From: Hysterangium stoloniferum
Taxonomy: Eukaryota; Basidiomycota; Agaricomycetes; Hysterangiales; Hysterangiaceae
Assembly: GCA_015178975.1 (NCBI GenBank)
Contig: WHVD01000038.1
Location: 372,001-436,000, forward strand
Direction: 5' to 3'
DNA length: 64,000 nt
Shown in pieces: positions 34,153 through 45,250 of the stretch (the first letter of the stretch is position 1; each line of letters starts with the position of its first letter). The notes beneath the pieces were generated by a model. It saw nothing but the letters and a program-made list of their open reading frames with translations. It was not told the origin of the DNA and did not search any database. The translations under genes and the position numbers were made by a program.

Positions 34153-37029
34153 TTACACAGGCTTCGATAATCCATGTTGCATCTGAAATGCGTTAGGAGC
34201 ACCATAATTTACAAGAGAAATCGCACATACCCATATGTGATCCCTTACTACCCAAATTTTCTTGGATTTATCCTTCTCAACAACTTCGCGCAACTTCGCC
34301 TCGAGCGCGTTCTTTTTAATACCGAACGACTTCAGATCTTGAAACATCGTATCGAGTAAAACAATAAAGGAACTAGTATTGCAGGCAGCGACCTTATTCA
34401 GGAGAAGAGGGACGTGCATCTCTGGAAAGCACGTTTTGGGCATGGTCTGATTTGTGGATTTACGTTTGACAAGTAAACCCTGCTGTGAAGCTTCTGCAGC
34501 GATGGGGAGAGCAGGTACAGCGAAGGTGGCATCCCTTGAAGAACACTGCACATCCTTTCCAGGCAAGACCGTACTGGTTGTGAAAGTAAAGGGGTCAAGA
34601 GGGAATGTAATGTCTAACAAGAATATGAATTAGCTCGTCCGCCGTGAGCGTGACAAAAGATACTTACCGTTGAAAGATTGAATTCGCATACAACTGAAAG
34701 GCTCGTAAGTACATGTTCCGAGTTCATACTCCCACGCGGGCCCTTTTTGGAATGGAATGAGAGGCACAACTCTCCGCCTTTTTATCAGAGCTTCACGATT
34801 ATCAATTGTCTTCCTCTTGCCGGTAATACTCGTCAAAGGTATGGTGCCTTCTTTCGTAGCCAAAGGCTCCACCTCCACCTCATCACCTTCCACGAGCCAA
34901 TCCACTAGATCCGAGGCTACACTTGAAATCTCATCATCGTCCAAAGTATCATCCACAGAATCGACTTCGTCGCCGATTTCCTCTTCCTCCCATTCAGCGT
35001 CACTGTCAAGTTCATAATTAAAAGCAGCCAAGTCACGGGCAAATGGTGTCCTAGGACCTATTGTGCTCGAAACCTTAGTCCACGTGCCTGTGACAATTGA
35101 GAGCCAGCCTTTGAGTATAAAATTTCTCATACCAAGATATCCGGGTCTGTTATTCTCCGCAAAAATGAAGACTTTCGCAGGAATAACACTCCTATCTTTC
35201 AACATCGCTGTTAGTTTCCGAACACTGCGGTGATTCCCCTGTACTTCAGCATCATTGAGTTCATGCATCAGTGAGCGGACACTACGTTGCAGTGTTGTTC
35301 GACGTTGTTGTTTGATAGTAAGGGTACTCTCTCGAAGACACGGCGTATCCAAGTCCAGGTGGTATTGTAATGTTTCTGTATGTCTTTAGATTTATCATAC
35401 AAACACCTTTTGAAGAAGCAGTACCTCGTGAGCTTAAGGATGAAACATCCAACTCCTCATCGTCCACGTCCATCTCACTGTGTTCAATGTCTGCCGTTGA
35501 AATTTGTCTGCCATCGTCATCAATTTCAATGACTGTCTTCCGCTCCGCAGAAACCTTTCTATTTCGGTGCTGACGTTGGGCGAGAAACCAATTGCAAGGA
35601 GCCATCTGTACATCCTTCTTGACAACAAACGGCTTAAATGTTGCGTCGTGATCGCTCACTGGCTTCGTTCCAGTGGAAGAAGATTGTGTATGTAATGAAC
35701 TTGAGCGTTTATGCGATTTTTCTGAAGTTCCCGCCTTGAAGAAATTCGCGAACACGACAGCAGATTTTTTATTGGCCTTTCATGAGGGTGAGTGATGTAA
35801 TCGTTTAAATAGACTGATAATAAATACGAACCTCTGCCGCTTTCTTTTCCTTTTGAGCTCTGATTGCTTTCTTCTCTTGCCTTTCCTTCTCCTGTTATAA
35901 AACATTGGGGTGGTGTGACATAAGGCTAGTGTGGCTTACCTTGGCAATAGCTTCAGGATCAGTACTCTTCTTCTGCCGTGGAGGCTGTCTCGAGCCCGAC
36001 TCAGCTATATCGGAACCCTTTCTCAAGGTTAGCGCGATGCATACAATTGGCAACTTCAACATACTTCATCTCTTGTGACTGAATCTAAGTTGCCTGTATT
36101 AGCAGAGGCAACCCTGAGTCCTGTATCTTTGTATTTGTCATTTTTCCCGAGGAATGCATTTCTCTCGTCATCTGAGAGGGCTTCGAACATCAGCCGAAGT
36201 TGTTTCTTGGCCTGGACAACGTCAACACGCTTATTTCCACCATGTTAAAAACAACGCTCACTACAAGTCGTTCATTGGAACGTTGGGTGGCTGTTTCCCT
36301 CACTGACTTGGGGAGCCATTCTATGTTTTTCACTTCCCACCGCCAGACTGACAACCCTGAGGGGTTTTTATCCGAGTCGATGATGATGCCATAGTTAACA
36401 CGGGTCGCAACCCCCTTGATGGCATGTTCTACTGCGGAAGGCGCTATAGAGATTTCCGTTGTAGAAGATTGTGATGACGACTCCAAGACCGGCGGTATAA
36501 GTAATGCTTGAAGTGATTTAGCTAAAGTAGCTGCAGTTTTGTCACTGTATTTTTCGTCACCTACACTCTATCGCACTGTAAGCTCAACAAGTCTAACCTT
36601 TCATGCACCAATTTTGCGATAAGAGGCAGATGTATATCCGGTATTTCTAGTATCTTTTGTCCTTGTAATGCTATGAAGTTGCGAAAATTCACGATTTCTA
36701 CGAGTATCCTGTTATAACGAGACGCGCATATTTGGTGATTATGATCAGATACCTTGCATCGTTTCTGACAGGTTCTCGAATGATAATGGCTTCTGTTTGA
36801 AGAGAACTTTCCCATTCTTTAATTCTGCAAGAGGTGATGCAAGCTTAGACTTGTCAAGTTTTCCTGCAGACGCGGCGGTTATGGATTCAGATATATAAAC
36901 ATAATATGAATAGACAAACCTGTCGCTATTGTCCCATTTTCTGGAGTGACTAGAAAATATATATAAGACGTTATTATAAGATGAATGTCATATCATACCT
37001 TGGTTTATGTCGGAACTAGTGAGATTCAT
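34153..37029 (-). CDS. RLF2: Chromatin assembly factor 1 large subunit (CAF-1 p150/Cac1)
   Basis: This subunit deposits H3-H4 behind replication forks and binds PCNA. The protein starts MNLTSSDINQ (short first exon). The middle has a Lys/Glu/Arg-rich KER region (about 35940-35820, EKERQEKKAIRAQKEKKAAE), followed by ANFFKAG, a possible degenerate PIP box. The core CAF-1 block (35160-34980) has NNRPGYLG, then ARDLAAFNYELDSDAEWEEE, the conserved acidic ED region. A winged-helix-like C-terminus with KKNALEAKLREVVEKDKSKK closes it. The last intron (donor GTATGTG near 34206) leads to MQHGLSKPV. It is divergent from RFC2 with only 75 bp between start codons. Confidence 0.88.
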
Positions 37030-37104
37030 AGTGGTGGAGTAGAAAGAGACGACGCGGTGTGACTACGCGTGACAGGGAATCTATTGTAATACTTCCCTTA
37101 CACC
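37030..37104. promoter_or_regulatory. 75-bp divergent promoter, CAF-1 large subunit / RFC2, with ACGCGT box
   Basis: The entire space between two start codons is 75 bp. It contains ACGCGT at 37065-37070, the MluI cell-cycle box bound by MBF/DSC1 at G1/S in yeasts, with a half-similar GACGCGG 15 bp away (37051-37057). Both genes act at replication forks through PCNA, which fits G1/S co-expression. Confidence 0.6.
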
Positions 37105-38533
37105 ATGTTTCTCAAACAGACGAACAGCAAGGATACTGTTAAGAAACCATTCGTTGACCCGGATTTGCAACCATGGGTTGAGAAATAGTATGTATCTAAT
37201 AGAAGAGTTCTAAAGTTGTCACCCTTTCCCATGTTATAAATGACAGTCGACCAAAGACAATTGAGGATATATCTGCGCAGGAGCACACTGTGGCTGTATT
37301 ACGGAAAACTCTTGGTTCATCTAACGTAGGCATATTTTAATGTTTATAGCACTCGTGTGAGAGCCTTCCAATAATAGTTGCCACATACATTGTTCTATGG
37401 ACCACCTGGCACTGGAAAAACATCCACCATCCTAGCTTTGGCCCGACAACTCTTCGGGTATGACACAGTCAAATATAAGCCACTGGAGTCACTAATCTGT
37501 TTAGCTAGGCCAGACAATTTTCGCAACCGTGTACTGGAGCTTAACGCGTCGGATGAGCGCGGCATATCCGTCGTCAGAGAAAAAATAAAAACATTTGCCA
37601 AGCAGACTCCGAGAGCAGCGGTATCTTCTGATGGACAGCAATATCCATGCCCACCCTATAAAATAATAATACTGGATGAGGCAGACTCGATGACCCAAGA
37701 TGCTCAAGCCGCATTGAGGCGAATAATGGAAACATACGCAACTATCACCAGGTTTTGTCTGGTCTGTAATTATGTTACCAGGTATACACGTTGTCCTTAT
37801 TTTAATGCACTTTTACATTTACAAGACATCAGGATAATAGAACCTCTTGCTTCTCGGTGCTCCAAGTTTCGGTTTACGCCGTTAGATGATGGGTCGGCGC
37901 GCACGCGACTTGAACATATTGCACGAGAAGAAGGCATTGATGTCTCCGCGGAGGTTAGCAGCGTCGCATCTTCGTTTATTTCCACAGCTGAATTCGACAT
38001 CTGAAGGTGATCTCTACTCTCATACAAACATCTGGGGGTGATCTGCGTCGGTCCATTACGTATCTACAGTCCGCACAGCGCCTTTCGACATCCACCTCAC
38101 CTCCCATTCCTATCACGAGTCGAGAGATTCAAGAAATTGCTGGTATAGTGCCAGATGACATTGTGGAAGCTCTTGCAAGGGTCTTAGGGGCGGAGGTAAA
38201 TGGAGGTAGTTTGATGGCAATCGATGGTGCAGGACGAGCAAAGCGATTTGATGGCGTTAGAAAGGAGGTTCGTCAGCTAATTGGGGGCGGGTGGGGTGCT
38301 GGCCAATTGCTATCCCAGGTAATATTATTTTGCTTGAGGATTTCCAGTTGGATTGATATATTTTTTTGACATAGTTGCATGATTTAATCATTCTTCATCC
38401 GACCCTAACTTCTTTACAGAAATCCAAATGTGCATTGGCATTCGCAGAGGCGGACAAAGCCTTATGTGATGGTGCCGATGAAGAACTTTGGATTTTGGAA
38501 GTGTGTCTAAGGGTATGGAAGGCACTCGAGTAA
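37105..38533 (+). CDS. RFC2: Replication factor C subunit Rfc2 (human RFC4 orthologue)
   Basis: A small AAA+ subunit of the PCNA clamp loader. Exon 1 ends QPWVEKY, followed by [18 protein letters not shown]. Then come [19 protein letters not shown] (Walker A), [18 protein letters not shown] (RFC box), [14 protein letters not shown] (Walker B) and [11 protein letters not shown] (SRC arginine finger). A further intron inside the apparent frame at 37458-37508 restores [14 protein letters not shown]. The C-terminal collar has [16 protein letters not shown] and [14 protein letters not shown]. The motif [17 protein letters not shown] and the lack of a BRCT domain place it with Rfc2. The gene is intact. 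Confidence 0.95.
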
Positions 38534-38744
38534 ACCTCATAGATTGTATTAGTTATGAATTATACCGGTATATAGTTCAATTTCCTAATATCTTTTCGTC
38601 TAAGGCATGTTAAAATATAGGGCTGTGCGAGCATGCTGTAAGGGAGTGAGACTCCCTACACTGCGATCGTGTCGTCAATACGCGTGACGTCATGGGTGAA
38701 TGCGAAACAGTTGAGATGGCACCAAAACCTCAACTTATGTTGCA

Positions 38745-39145
38745 GATCGTTTCTGGGTAAAAATGTCTCTGTTGTTCTAGCGCCTAGTGTGCCCACAGGT
38801 ATACATAGTGCTTTGAACTAAGGTAAAGGAAGATATTCTTCAAATATCTTAATTGAAATATATCAAAGAAATATAAAAAAATCAGAATAAAATATTAACT
38901 GGGCAGGAAGAGAAAATAAGTGTAGAAACAAGGGAAGATCACGACTACTTCCTCACACATTGTATCACACATTTCTTGTCTTTATATTTCTTTTGTTCTA
39001 TATCATTGTTCAACAATTATTGTTAAAATCTAAGCAAGGCAAAGGGGGCTCTACATCAGGGGGCTAATAATAGAGATCATACTAGTCAAGAGGTCCAACT
39101 ATAAAACAGGTGGAGCTTGGCTTCAACTGTGTGTGCCCTCCCAAC
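38745..39145 (-). mobile_element. LTR-like fossil segment, minus orientation
   Basis: Read on the minus strand this segment begins TGTTG, carries a run TTAGCCCCCT near 39065 and ends with a block (about 38822-38750) that closely matches the plus-strand block at 39685-39760 (shared core TTAGTTCAAAGCA, then TGTATAC and TGTGGG). Such blocks in opposite orientation fit LTRs of the same retrotransposon family. It is a decayed fragment and probably old. Confidence 0.4.
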
Positions 39146-39280
39146 ACTTGTGTCAACAGGTTTTTCTCCTTTTGTCATCCCATCCTGTCTCCATCTTGAT
39201 GCTCCATTTCATCCTTGTGACATGAATCAGATTTGTCAGACTGAGACAAGTTGAAGATGAATTGAAGAATCTCAAAAGAT

Positions 39281-39352
39281 AGTCAAGTTGGAAGTCAAGT
39301 TGGAAATTGAATTGAAAAGTCAAAGGAATGTCAAAGAAAGTCAAAGGAATGT
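39281..39352. repeat. Purine-rich short tandem-like repeat
   Basis: Repeated words AGTCAAGTTGGAA (twice) and GTCAAAG/GTCAAAGGAATG (several) make a 70-bp low-complexity tract. Confidence 0.6.
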
Positions 39353-39858
39353 TAAATTGAATATTATTGGAATTTGTGATGTATTAGCCTTATTTTAATA
39401 CTATCTTCTGAAAAAGGAGTCCAATGCTCTATCAAAATGTGCAAATACTCAATTCACTGCAAGGTAAAATAATTTAAGTATTTGATATTAATCAGTGGCA
39501 GTCTGAATAGACTTAGAACCCCTGAAGTCAAGAGTTTACTTGAATATATGCACCCTACTGTGAGGAGTATGCTTTTACCACAGTTTCATTGTGGTAAAAC
39601 ACTCCTTTTATTTTATTTATATTTTACACATTCTATTCATATTTATCTATCTTTTATATTCTTTGAATATTCCATCATTTCATTAGTTCAAAGCATTGTG
39701 TATACTTGTGGGTGCACTCGGCACCAATTAGAACTCAGACACACTTTTACCCAAGAACCACCACTCGTAAGACATAAACTAGGTCTACTATGAGCGGTGA
39801 TCAGGGTAACATGTCAGCTACTACATAGGTAGCATCATCTGAACTACTGAACACTTCA

Positions 39859-39884
39859 GGCCTCGAACTATAACAGTCGAGGCC
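39859..39884. repeat. Perfect 8-bp hairpin GGCCTCGA / TCGAGGCC
   Basis: Two 8-bp arms separated by 10 bases lie inside the retrotransposon remnant. Confidence 0.6.
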
Positions 39885-40415
39885 TCCACTCAATCCATTG
39901 CACTCTTTGACTACTGCGTCATCTCGTGCTCTCTCTCTCACTTTCTCTTATATTGCACCGAATAGGTCAATATTCTCCCATTCGACTCATTTCTTTGTAT
40001 ATAGAATGGTCAGAACTTATACCACTCTTCACACCTACTTCGCAAAGAAGGTTTTGAGAGCTGCTTGTGCAAGCTTGTTCTTTTTCTATGACAACAACTA
40101 TTAAAATAAGAATAACAATTCACTGATTCTGAAACTATATTTAAATTCAATTCCAGCTAGTTTATATATATTTTATACTATTTATCAAACAGTAAAAATA
40201 TTTATAAACAGGTCAAAAGATTAGATATAGAATAAAACACTATTTGGCTAATATATATACAGTAAAATCTAAGACATGGGAGAATGTTCTAGCTACTTGT
40301 TTTTGTTGGAGATATAAGTATGATTTAATCAGGAACACACCAAATGTTGGTTGCACCTGTATAGTTCGGAGTTGAGTACCCACACTATATAAATAGTTAC
40401 GAGTCAAGGATGTAA

Positions 40416-40447
40416 CCTCTTAGTGGAGTTGTTAACTCACTAAGAGG
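40416..40447. repeat. Dyad repeat, copy 1
   Basis: CTCTTAGTG ... CACTAAGAG flank a GTTAAC centre, giving a near-palindrome of about 30 bp. The same sequence recurs 115 bp downstream in the same orientation. Confidence 0.75.
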
Positions 40448-40530
40448 TATGCAAGGTTTCTTTTCTCTATTATAGTAATAGTCTCTTATTCATCTATCTA
40501 CAGGCATACTTAAGGTAGATAGCTAATACA

Positions 40531-40562
40531 TTCTTAGTGGAGTTGTTAACTCACTAAGAGGG
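40531..40562. repeat. Dyad repeat, copy 2
   Basis: Nearly identical to the dyad at 40416-40447: TCTTAGTGG, a GTTAAC centre, then CACTAAGAGG. Confidence 0.75.
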
Positions 40563-41125
40563 TTCCTGTTCAAGTAGCTTTAACAGTTTTTAGCTATTTT
40601 ACCTGGAATCTGTTGGAATATTCCAGGAGTTTCTACTACTTTCCATTGTAGCATATATGCTGATGTAATACTCTTGCACATCACAAGGTTGATGATTTTC
40701 GTGCACGCGCGGTGATTACATAATTTTCCCACACATGTCACAGTGTTTCCATATGTGACATAATTGTTATTCAGCCATTTGTGACAGCTGGGTGTACAAT
40801 CTCAACTATTGGCCCCCTCTTAACCCCTTTGCTTAAATCTTAACAAGTAGTATACTGTAATTTTGTTGCAATTACACTATCCACTTGCCTCCAGAGGTCA
40901 AACTATATTTATCTTTGTTTATGAATTTTGAAAATTTTAACAAGGCATAGGTACATTTGTGGGGCATAATTGTGGCAGTAGGAAAACAACAGTAAGGTAA
41001 TGGCGGTGGTAGTACAAAGGACAGAGGAGGGACGCATGGGGCATATGGCTAATGGCACAAGTCAAATGCAACGCAAAGCGATAAAACCAAAGAAGAATAA
41101 AGTCTAGTTAATCCTCGCCGAAAAC

Positions 41126-42161
41126 TTATTTCTTAGATGTGGGTTTTGCTGCGGCCTTTGACGCAGGCTTCGCTGGTGAAGCAGACTGAACAACTATCAG
41201 TACGAGTCAACAACCAACAATCGTAGTCAACTAACTTTACGCTTTGACGCTGTCGATGTGGTCTTCTTTTTCGAGGGTGCCTTGCCCTTAACTGTGGCTT
41301 TGGGCTTAGCCGTGCCAGTAGCCGACTAAAGGAGTCATTAGCGAGGATCAGCGGCCACTCAGGGGTAATCCTACCTTTTTGGCGGGGGATCGTTTCACCG
41401 ACTTCTTCTTCGCGGCGGGGGGTTTAGTGGTCTTTTTTACTGCAGCCTTCTTTGCAGGCTTACTCGGTTTGAGGGCGGCTTTCGTGGTTGCGGCTTTAGG
41501 GGCAGCAGCCTACGAGTATCGCATGAGGATCAAGGAATAATGCAACAGCGTGGCAGCCCACCTTCTTAACAGCCTTTGTGGGTGCAGCAGGCTTGACCGG
41601 TTTAGCGTTCTGAAGTGCTCGTTATTTTTAAAAGAGGCAATGTGCAAGATCTAGACTAACCTCCTTCGCTGCGTCGGAAGAGCTCCTCTTCGGTGCCAGC
41701 TTGACCTAAACAAAGCGTCAGCAAGAATGCTAACAGCAAGTGGAGAACAAACTTTGCCGGATGGCCCTATCGAGACAATACATCAGTTTCCCCGTCGACA
41801 AACGGTGGAGAAAGACGCACCTTTGGGCAACACGAAGACGCCTTTCTCTGCGCCATACGCTATCGACCGGTTGATGTTGCTGATAACGGTCGGAGTGGGC
41901 TGAAGTTTGTACTTTTCCTCCGCAAACTTCTTAATCGTAATACGGCTGACACCACTTCGGTCGCCAGCATCGATGATGCATTCCTATGAGGAGTTATTAG
42001 ATGTATATGCTGGACATAAAGAAAGTAGAGCGTACCTTGATTATATCTGCGAACGGGGGGTGAGCGATCCCCTTAGCGGCGGCAGTCTTGGACTTGGCAG
42101 CGGAGGCCTTAGTTCTGGTAGAAGCAGCCTTCTTGGTCTTTGTCTGGGAGACTGTAGACAT
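41126..42161 (-). CDS. Linker histone H1, copy A
   Basis: Exon 1 (from 42161) encodes MSTVSQTKTKKAASTRTK and the start of the winged-helix (H15) domain, HPPFADIIK. Exon 2 continues ECIIDAGDRSGVSRITIKKF, then NINRSIAYGAEKGVFVLPKG. Several tiny exons then build a Lys/Ala/Pro-rich tail (blocks such as KPAAPTKAVKK), ending AAAKPTSKK. A single globular domain with a long basic tail is typical of H1. Two CACGTG boxes lie 141 and 150 bp upstream of the start codon. A second H1 gene lies 3 kb away in divergent orientation. Confidence 0.92.
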
Positions 42162-42523
42162 ATTATGTATGGTTGATAATAGATGGAGCGATAGGGATGT
42201 GATGAGAAGATCGATGCTTTGGTGGCGTTCTCAAAGGGGTCCTGGTTAAGATCTGAAACCTGACAGTAAGACGCGACTGGATATGATATATACATGCGCG
42301 GTCACGTGGATCACGTGGTTCGGAACATGAACCTTAATGTGTTTCCTTCAAACCTTATCACGTTTCATTAAACTCCAGAAAAAGTATCTCACGCTCCAGA
42401 CCACTTGTAACATTCGTAGTAACAAATACATTACCTTGTAGTGAATCAAAAGTCTGATAGTCAGAACTAGTTGCAACATTCGATAAATCATTTTTATTTC
42501 ACGATTGCTCTATGTACGTTGTC
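42162..42523. promoter_or_regulatory. H1 copy A promoter with two CACGTG boxes
   Basis: CACGTG occurs at 42303-42308 and 42312-42317, the first followed by GGA and the second by GTTCGGA. The H1 copy B promoter has CACGTG at 45082-45087 next to the same GGTTCGGA word. Confidence 0.5.
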
Positions 42524-44773
42524 TTACAGGAATTTGAAAGTTCCGTTGGTCTGGATGAGAGCTTTTCGTCCAGTCGCTAGCCAGCTTTCTGAATCTGTTG
42601 CTGATTGTCCGAGAGACTGAGAGACCGATGGTCCACGGATAGACAACTGAATGAAACGTCAGTAGATGTCAGTGTGTATTGTGACCTTGGGGAGACATAC
42701 AAAGCCCGTGGGATCACCTCCCTGCTCTATGCTGGAATCTGTAACTTCAACAAGTTTAGCTTCAATATTTGGGGAAGGAGGGCCCAAGTGGGTGACCGAG
42801 TCTGCATTCGTAGGGAAAGACTGCAAGTCGAATGGATGGGACATCGTGATGGGCCCACAAACCAGGGGATGGCTGGAGGCAAAGACAATTGAGACAGATA
42901 ACGCAATCCTGGCTGTCTCTAATTCAGCGGAATCCAAGGCACCTAAAGTAAGAATTAGTTACATCATTGGCTTGCTATTCTATTGGACGAACCCTCGGAA
43001 ACAACGATTCCACGCAAGCTCAAGTCTATTTTATCCAAAACATGGGATCTGGCATGCCCCCACACCAAATTATCCCAGAAGGAAATCTTCGTGAGGAAAC
43101 CTTCACGGAGGGCAGATACCTTATGACGCCAGGCCAAATTATATAAGAAGTTGGACTTGGCGGCACCAAGAATACCATTGACCACAGGTTTCAAGTTATT
43201 CGAAGTTCTGGATAACAGTCAGAATAATGCCCTTTAGTTTCCATTTTTAAAACACACAGGAAAAGTAGTGTGGGTGAAGCGCTGGATTTCATACAAAATT
43301 CCAGAAGACGATCGGATTCAGACCTGAGGTCAGCTAGAAAAGGTCTTATTCAGTGAGCAGTAATTTCAATGATCCCACTTGCGTTTTTGGTCAAGCTGGA
43401 TGACCGTTGGAAAAGATGTATAGTTGGCACCTATAATCCGAATACCGATAAGGAAAAGACAAAAAATAGTACTATGTCCAGGTTACCTTGATAGAGCGCA
43501 GTATATGCGATAGAGCGCCCAAACGGGGTGCTCATAGGGAACATGGATAGCAAGGAATCTAAGGACGAGATGGGATCCGTCAAAGGAAAGAACATGCGGC
43601 CTGCAGTGATACCCGCAGTGACATTCTGGGAGAGGTTAAAGAATAGCTTCATTCCATTCTGCATAAACTTACTGCGTGTGTAACTTGCGCCCCGCGAAGG
43701 TTCTACAATGCTTTAACAACAAATATTACTTTGCATAGCATGAGAACGCACCCCATCGACACAGTCATAGAAGGAGACAGTGAATATGTCATCTGGTCCT
43801 GCAAAAAAAGTTAGGACGCAGGGGCCTTGCAATGGACCTCGAAAGCTATCCACCTGGAGGAGGAACGACGAGCTTTTGTGTAGATTTCCCTTTAGTCTCG
43901 AGGTCTTCCCATCGCAGGATTCGAATACCAGACTTCTGAGCTTGCGGAACACTGTTTTGTTTCTCGTCTCCAACGACTATAATAGAGTGGTGGGTCGATT
44001 GCTGCATGTCAGTAACACGCTCCAATAGATTCTCTAAGAGATTCTCCCTAATGATAATCGTAGTAGGGGTGTGGTTTTTGAGAATAGGTACGAGGAGAGA
44101 GATAGACGACAATGTAAACGAAGTTATTGAATTATTCGCAAGGGCCAAGTCCGTTACCAAAAATTCTACAAAAGGAAGCTTTAGAGAGCGGAGATGATGC
44201 ACGCTAAATTGACAATATACCAATACTATCATCCAGAAGCAAGAGGGCGGTAGATTCGCGGGGCACTAAGCCGACAACTTGAGTCAACCCCACGCCGAGT
44301 GCGTCTGCCCTTTCTTTCAGTTCCGCGTTGGTGGTCTGCGCGTTGGATATCGGCGACTAGTCGGGAAGGAAAGAGGTGACTTACTGTGGTGGACCAAAGT
44401 CTGCGAGGGGCAACGTTGTCATCTGGGAGAAGATCACTCAAAAGCTTTACTTCAGGCTTAGGCCTTTCTGGCAGCTATTCACCCTTAATACCCCTTTCTG
44501 GAGGAATAATTACAGCAACATACTCTACCGATGATTCCAGTCGCATAGTTTCTGTAAATAGCTGATTCGCCTGGCATACGAACGCGGCCTACATCGGCCT
44601 GGCGTCCCAGTAGGAGGGGGTGAACGAGACTACAGATGAACTCAGAACAAGACTGCTCGACAAATTAGCGCTGTTTGGTACCTTGCAGGCTTAAGAAACT
44701 TTGAAATGCCATAGACTGCCACAAAACAAACAGCCAGAACAACTGTCAAATCGTCGGTTTTGAGTAGATCCAT
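42524..44773 (-). CDS. Long-chain acyl-CoA ligase-like protein with degenerate catalytic motifs
   Basis: Many short exons (start MDLLKTDDLTVVLAVCFVAV at 44773, a signal anchor) give the fungal FAA-like order: HPLLLGRQADVGRVR, GESAIYRNYATG, TNAELKERADALGVGL, a Rossmann-like part with IIVVGDEKQ, DDIFTVSFYDCVDG, NVTAGITAGRMFFPLTDP, ARIALSVSIVF and SHPFDLQSFPT. Two key motifs are lost: the ATP-binding [ST]SGTTG...KG loop is replaced by SFYDCVDGNLRG, and the GWxxTGD motif reads SWLATGRKA. The frame stops 12 residues after that, so the C-terminal lid with the catalytic Lys is absent. Splicing looks sound, so it is probably an expressed non-enzyme rather than a dead gene. It anchors to a membrane, perhaps ER. 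Confidence 0.85.
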
Positions 44774-45250
44774 GCTGTTGAGGACGTTTGACCACCACTA
44801 GGCGTCTATTATATAATATGAACGATTTCCTGAGTTTCCCTGTTTGGACAATCGTGATCCTACTGGAAGTTGTGGGAGACCCAAATTTACTCAGGCGGAG
44901 TTAGTAATACATTCGGTAGATATACTGCTTTTTCATGAAATGTACATATGAGATAAACATTGTTGAGGTCACAGTTATAAAATGTGAATTTTATTTTACT
45001 AGAATATATTCGTTTGGGGATATCTAAATGCGTAGCTGGAGAGTTTTTCGCTATTTGATGACTGTAGTGTAAGGTTCGGATCACGTGACACAACTAGGAC
45101 GTTGGTTCGGATCGGGAACAAGCCCCTCTTATAAGCAACTGTTACCAGAACTAGACGCAACCAAACAAGGCTATCTCATCCCTGCTTAGCTTTATTCTCC
45201 TTCCCCTCCACCTTACACATTTCCTCTTCCTGTTCTTCATATCTACTACA
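44774..45250. promoter_or_regulatory. Divergent promoter, ligase-like gene / H1 copy B
   Basis: 477 bp. CACGTGAC at 45082-45089 lies in the word GGTTCGGATCACGTGAC. The last 70 bp before the H1 start are C/T-rich. Confidence 0.5.

Larger units (their letters stand above)
39590..40880 (+). mobile_element. Decayed LTR retrotransposon remnant, plus orientation
   Basis: An LTR-end-like block (39685-39760) is followed by a leader and short remnants of a possible gag region (about 39790-40110), a non-coding AT-rich part, and from 40612 an LTR-start-like sequence beginning TGTTGGAATATTCC, which contains a CCCCCT...TTAACAA block (40811-40846) related to the minus segment. The element is broken and far shorter than a complete one. 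The family may be Ty1/copia, judging only from the TGTTGG end. Confidence 0.35.
38534..41125. other. 2.6-kb AT-rich, gene-free block
   Basis: Base composition drops clearly towards A/T compared with flanking genes, and no host gene can be supported. It contains two LTR-like fossil segments, a purine-rich repeat tract and two dyad repeats, listed separately. Overlapping ACGCGT and TGACGTCA palindromes sit at 38680-38692, near the RFC2 side. Confidence 0.6.
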
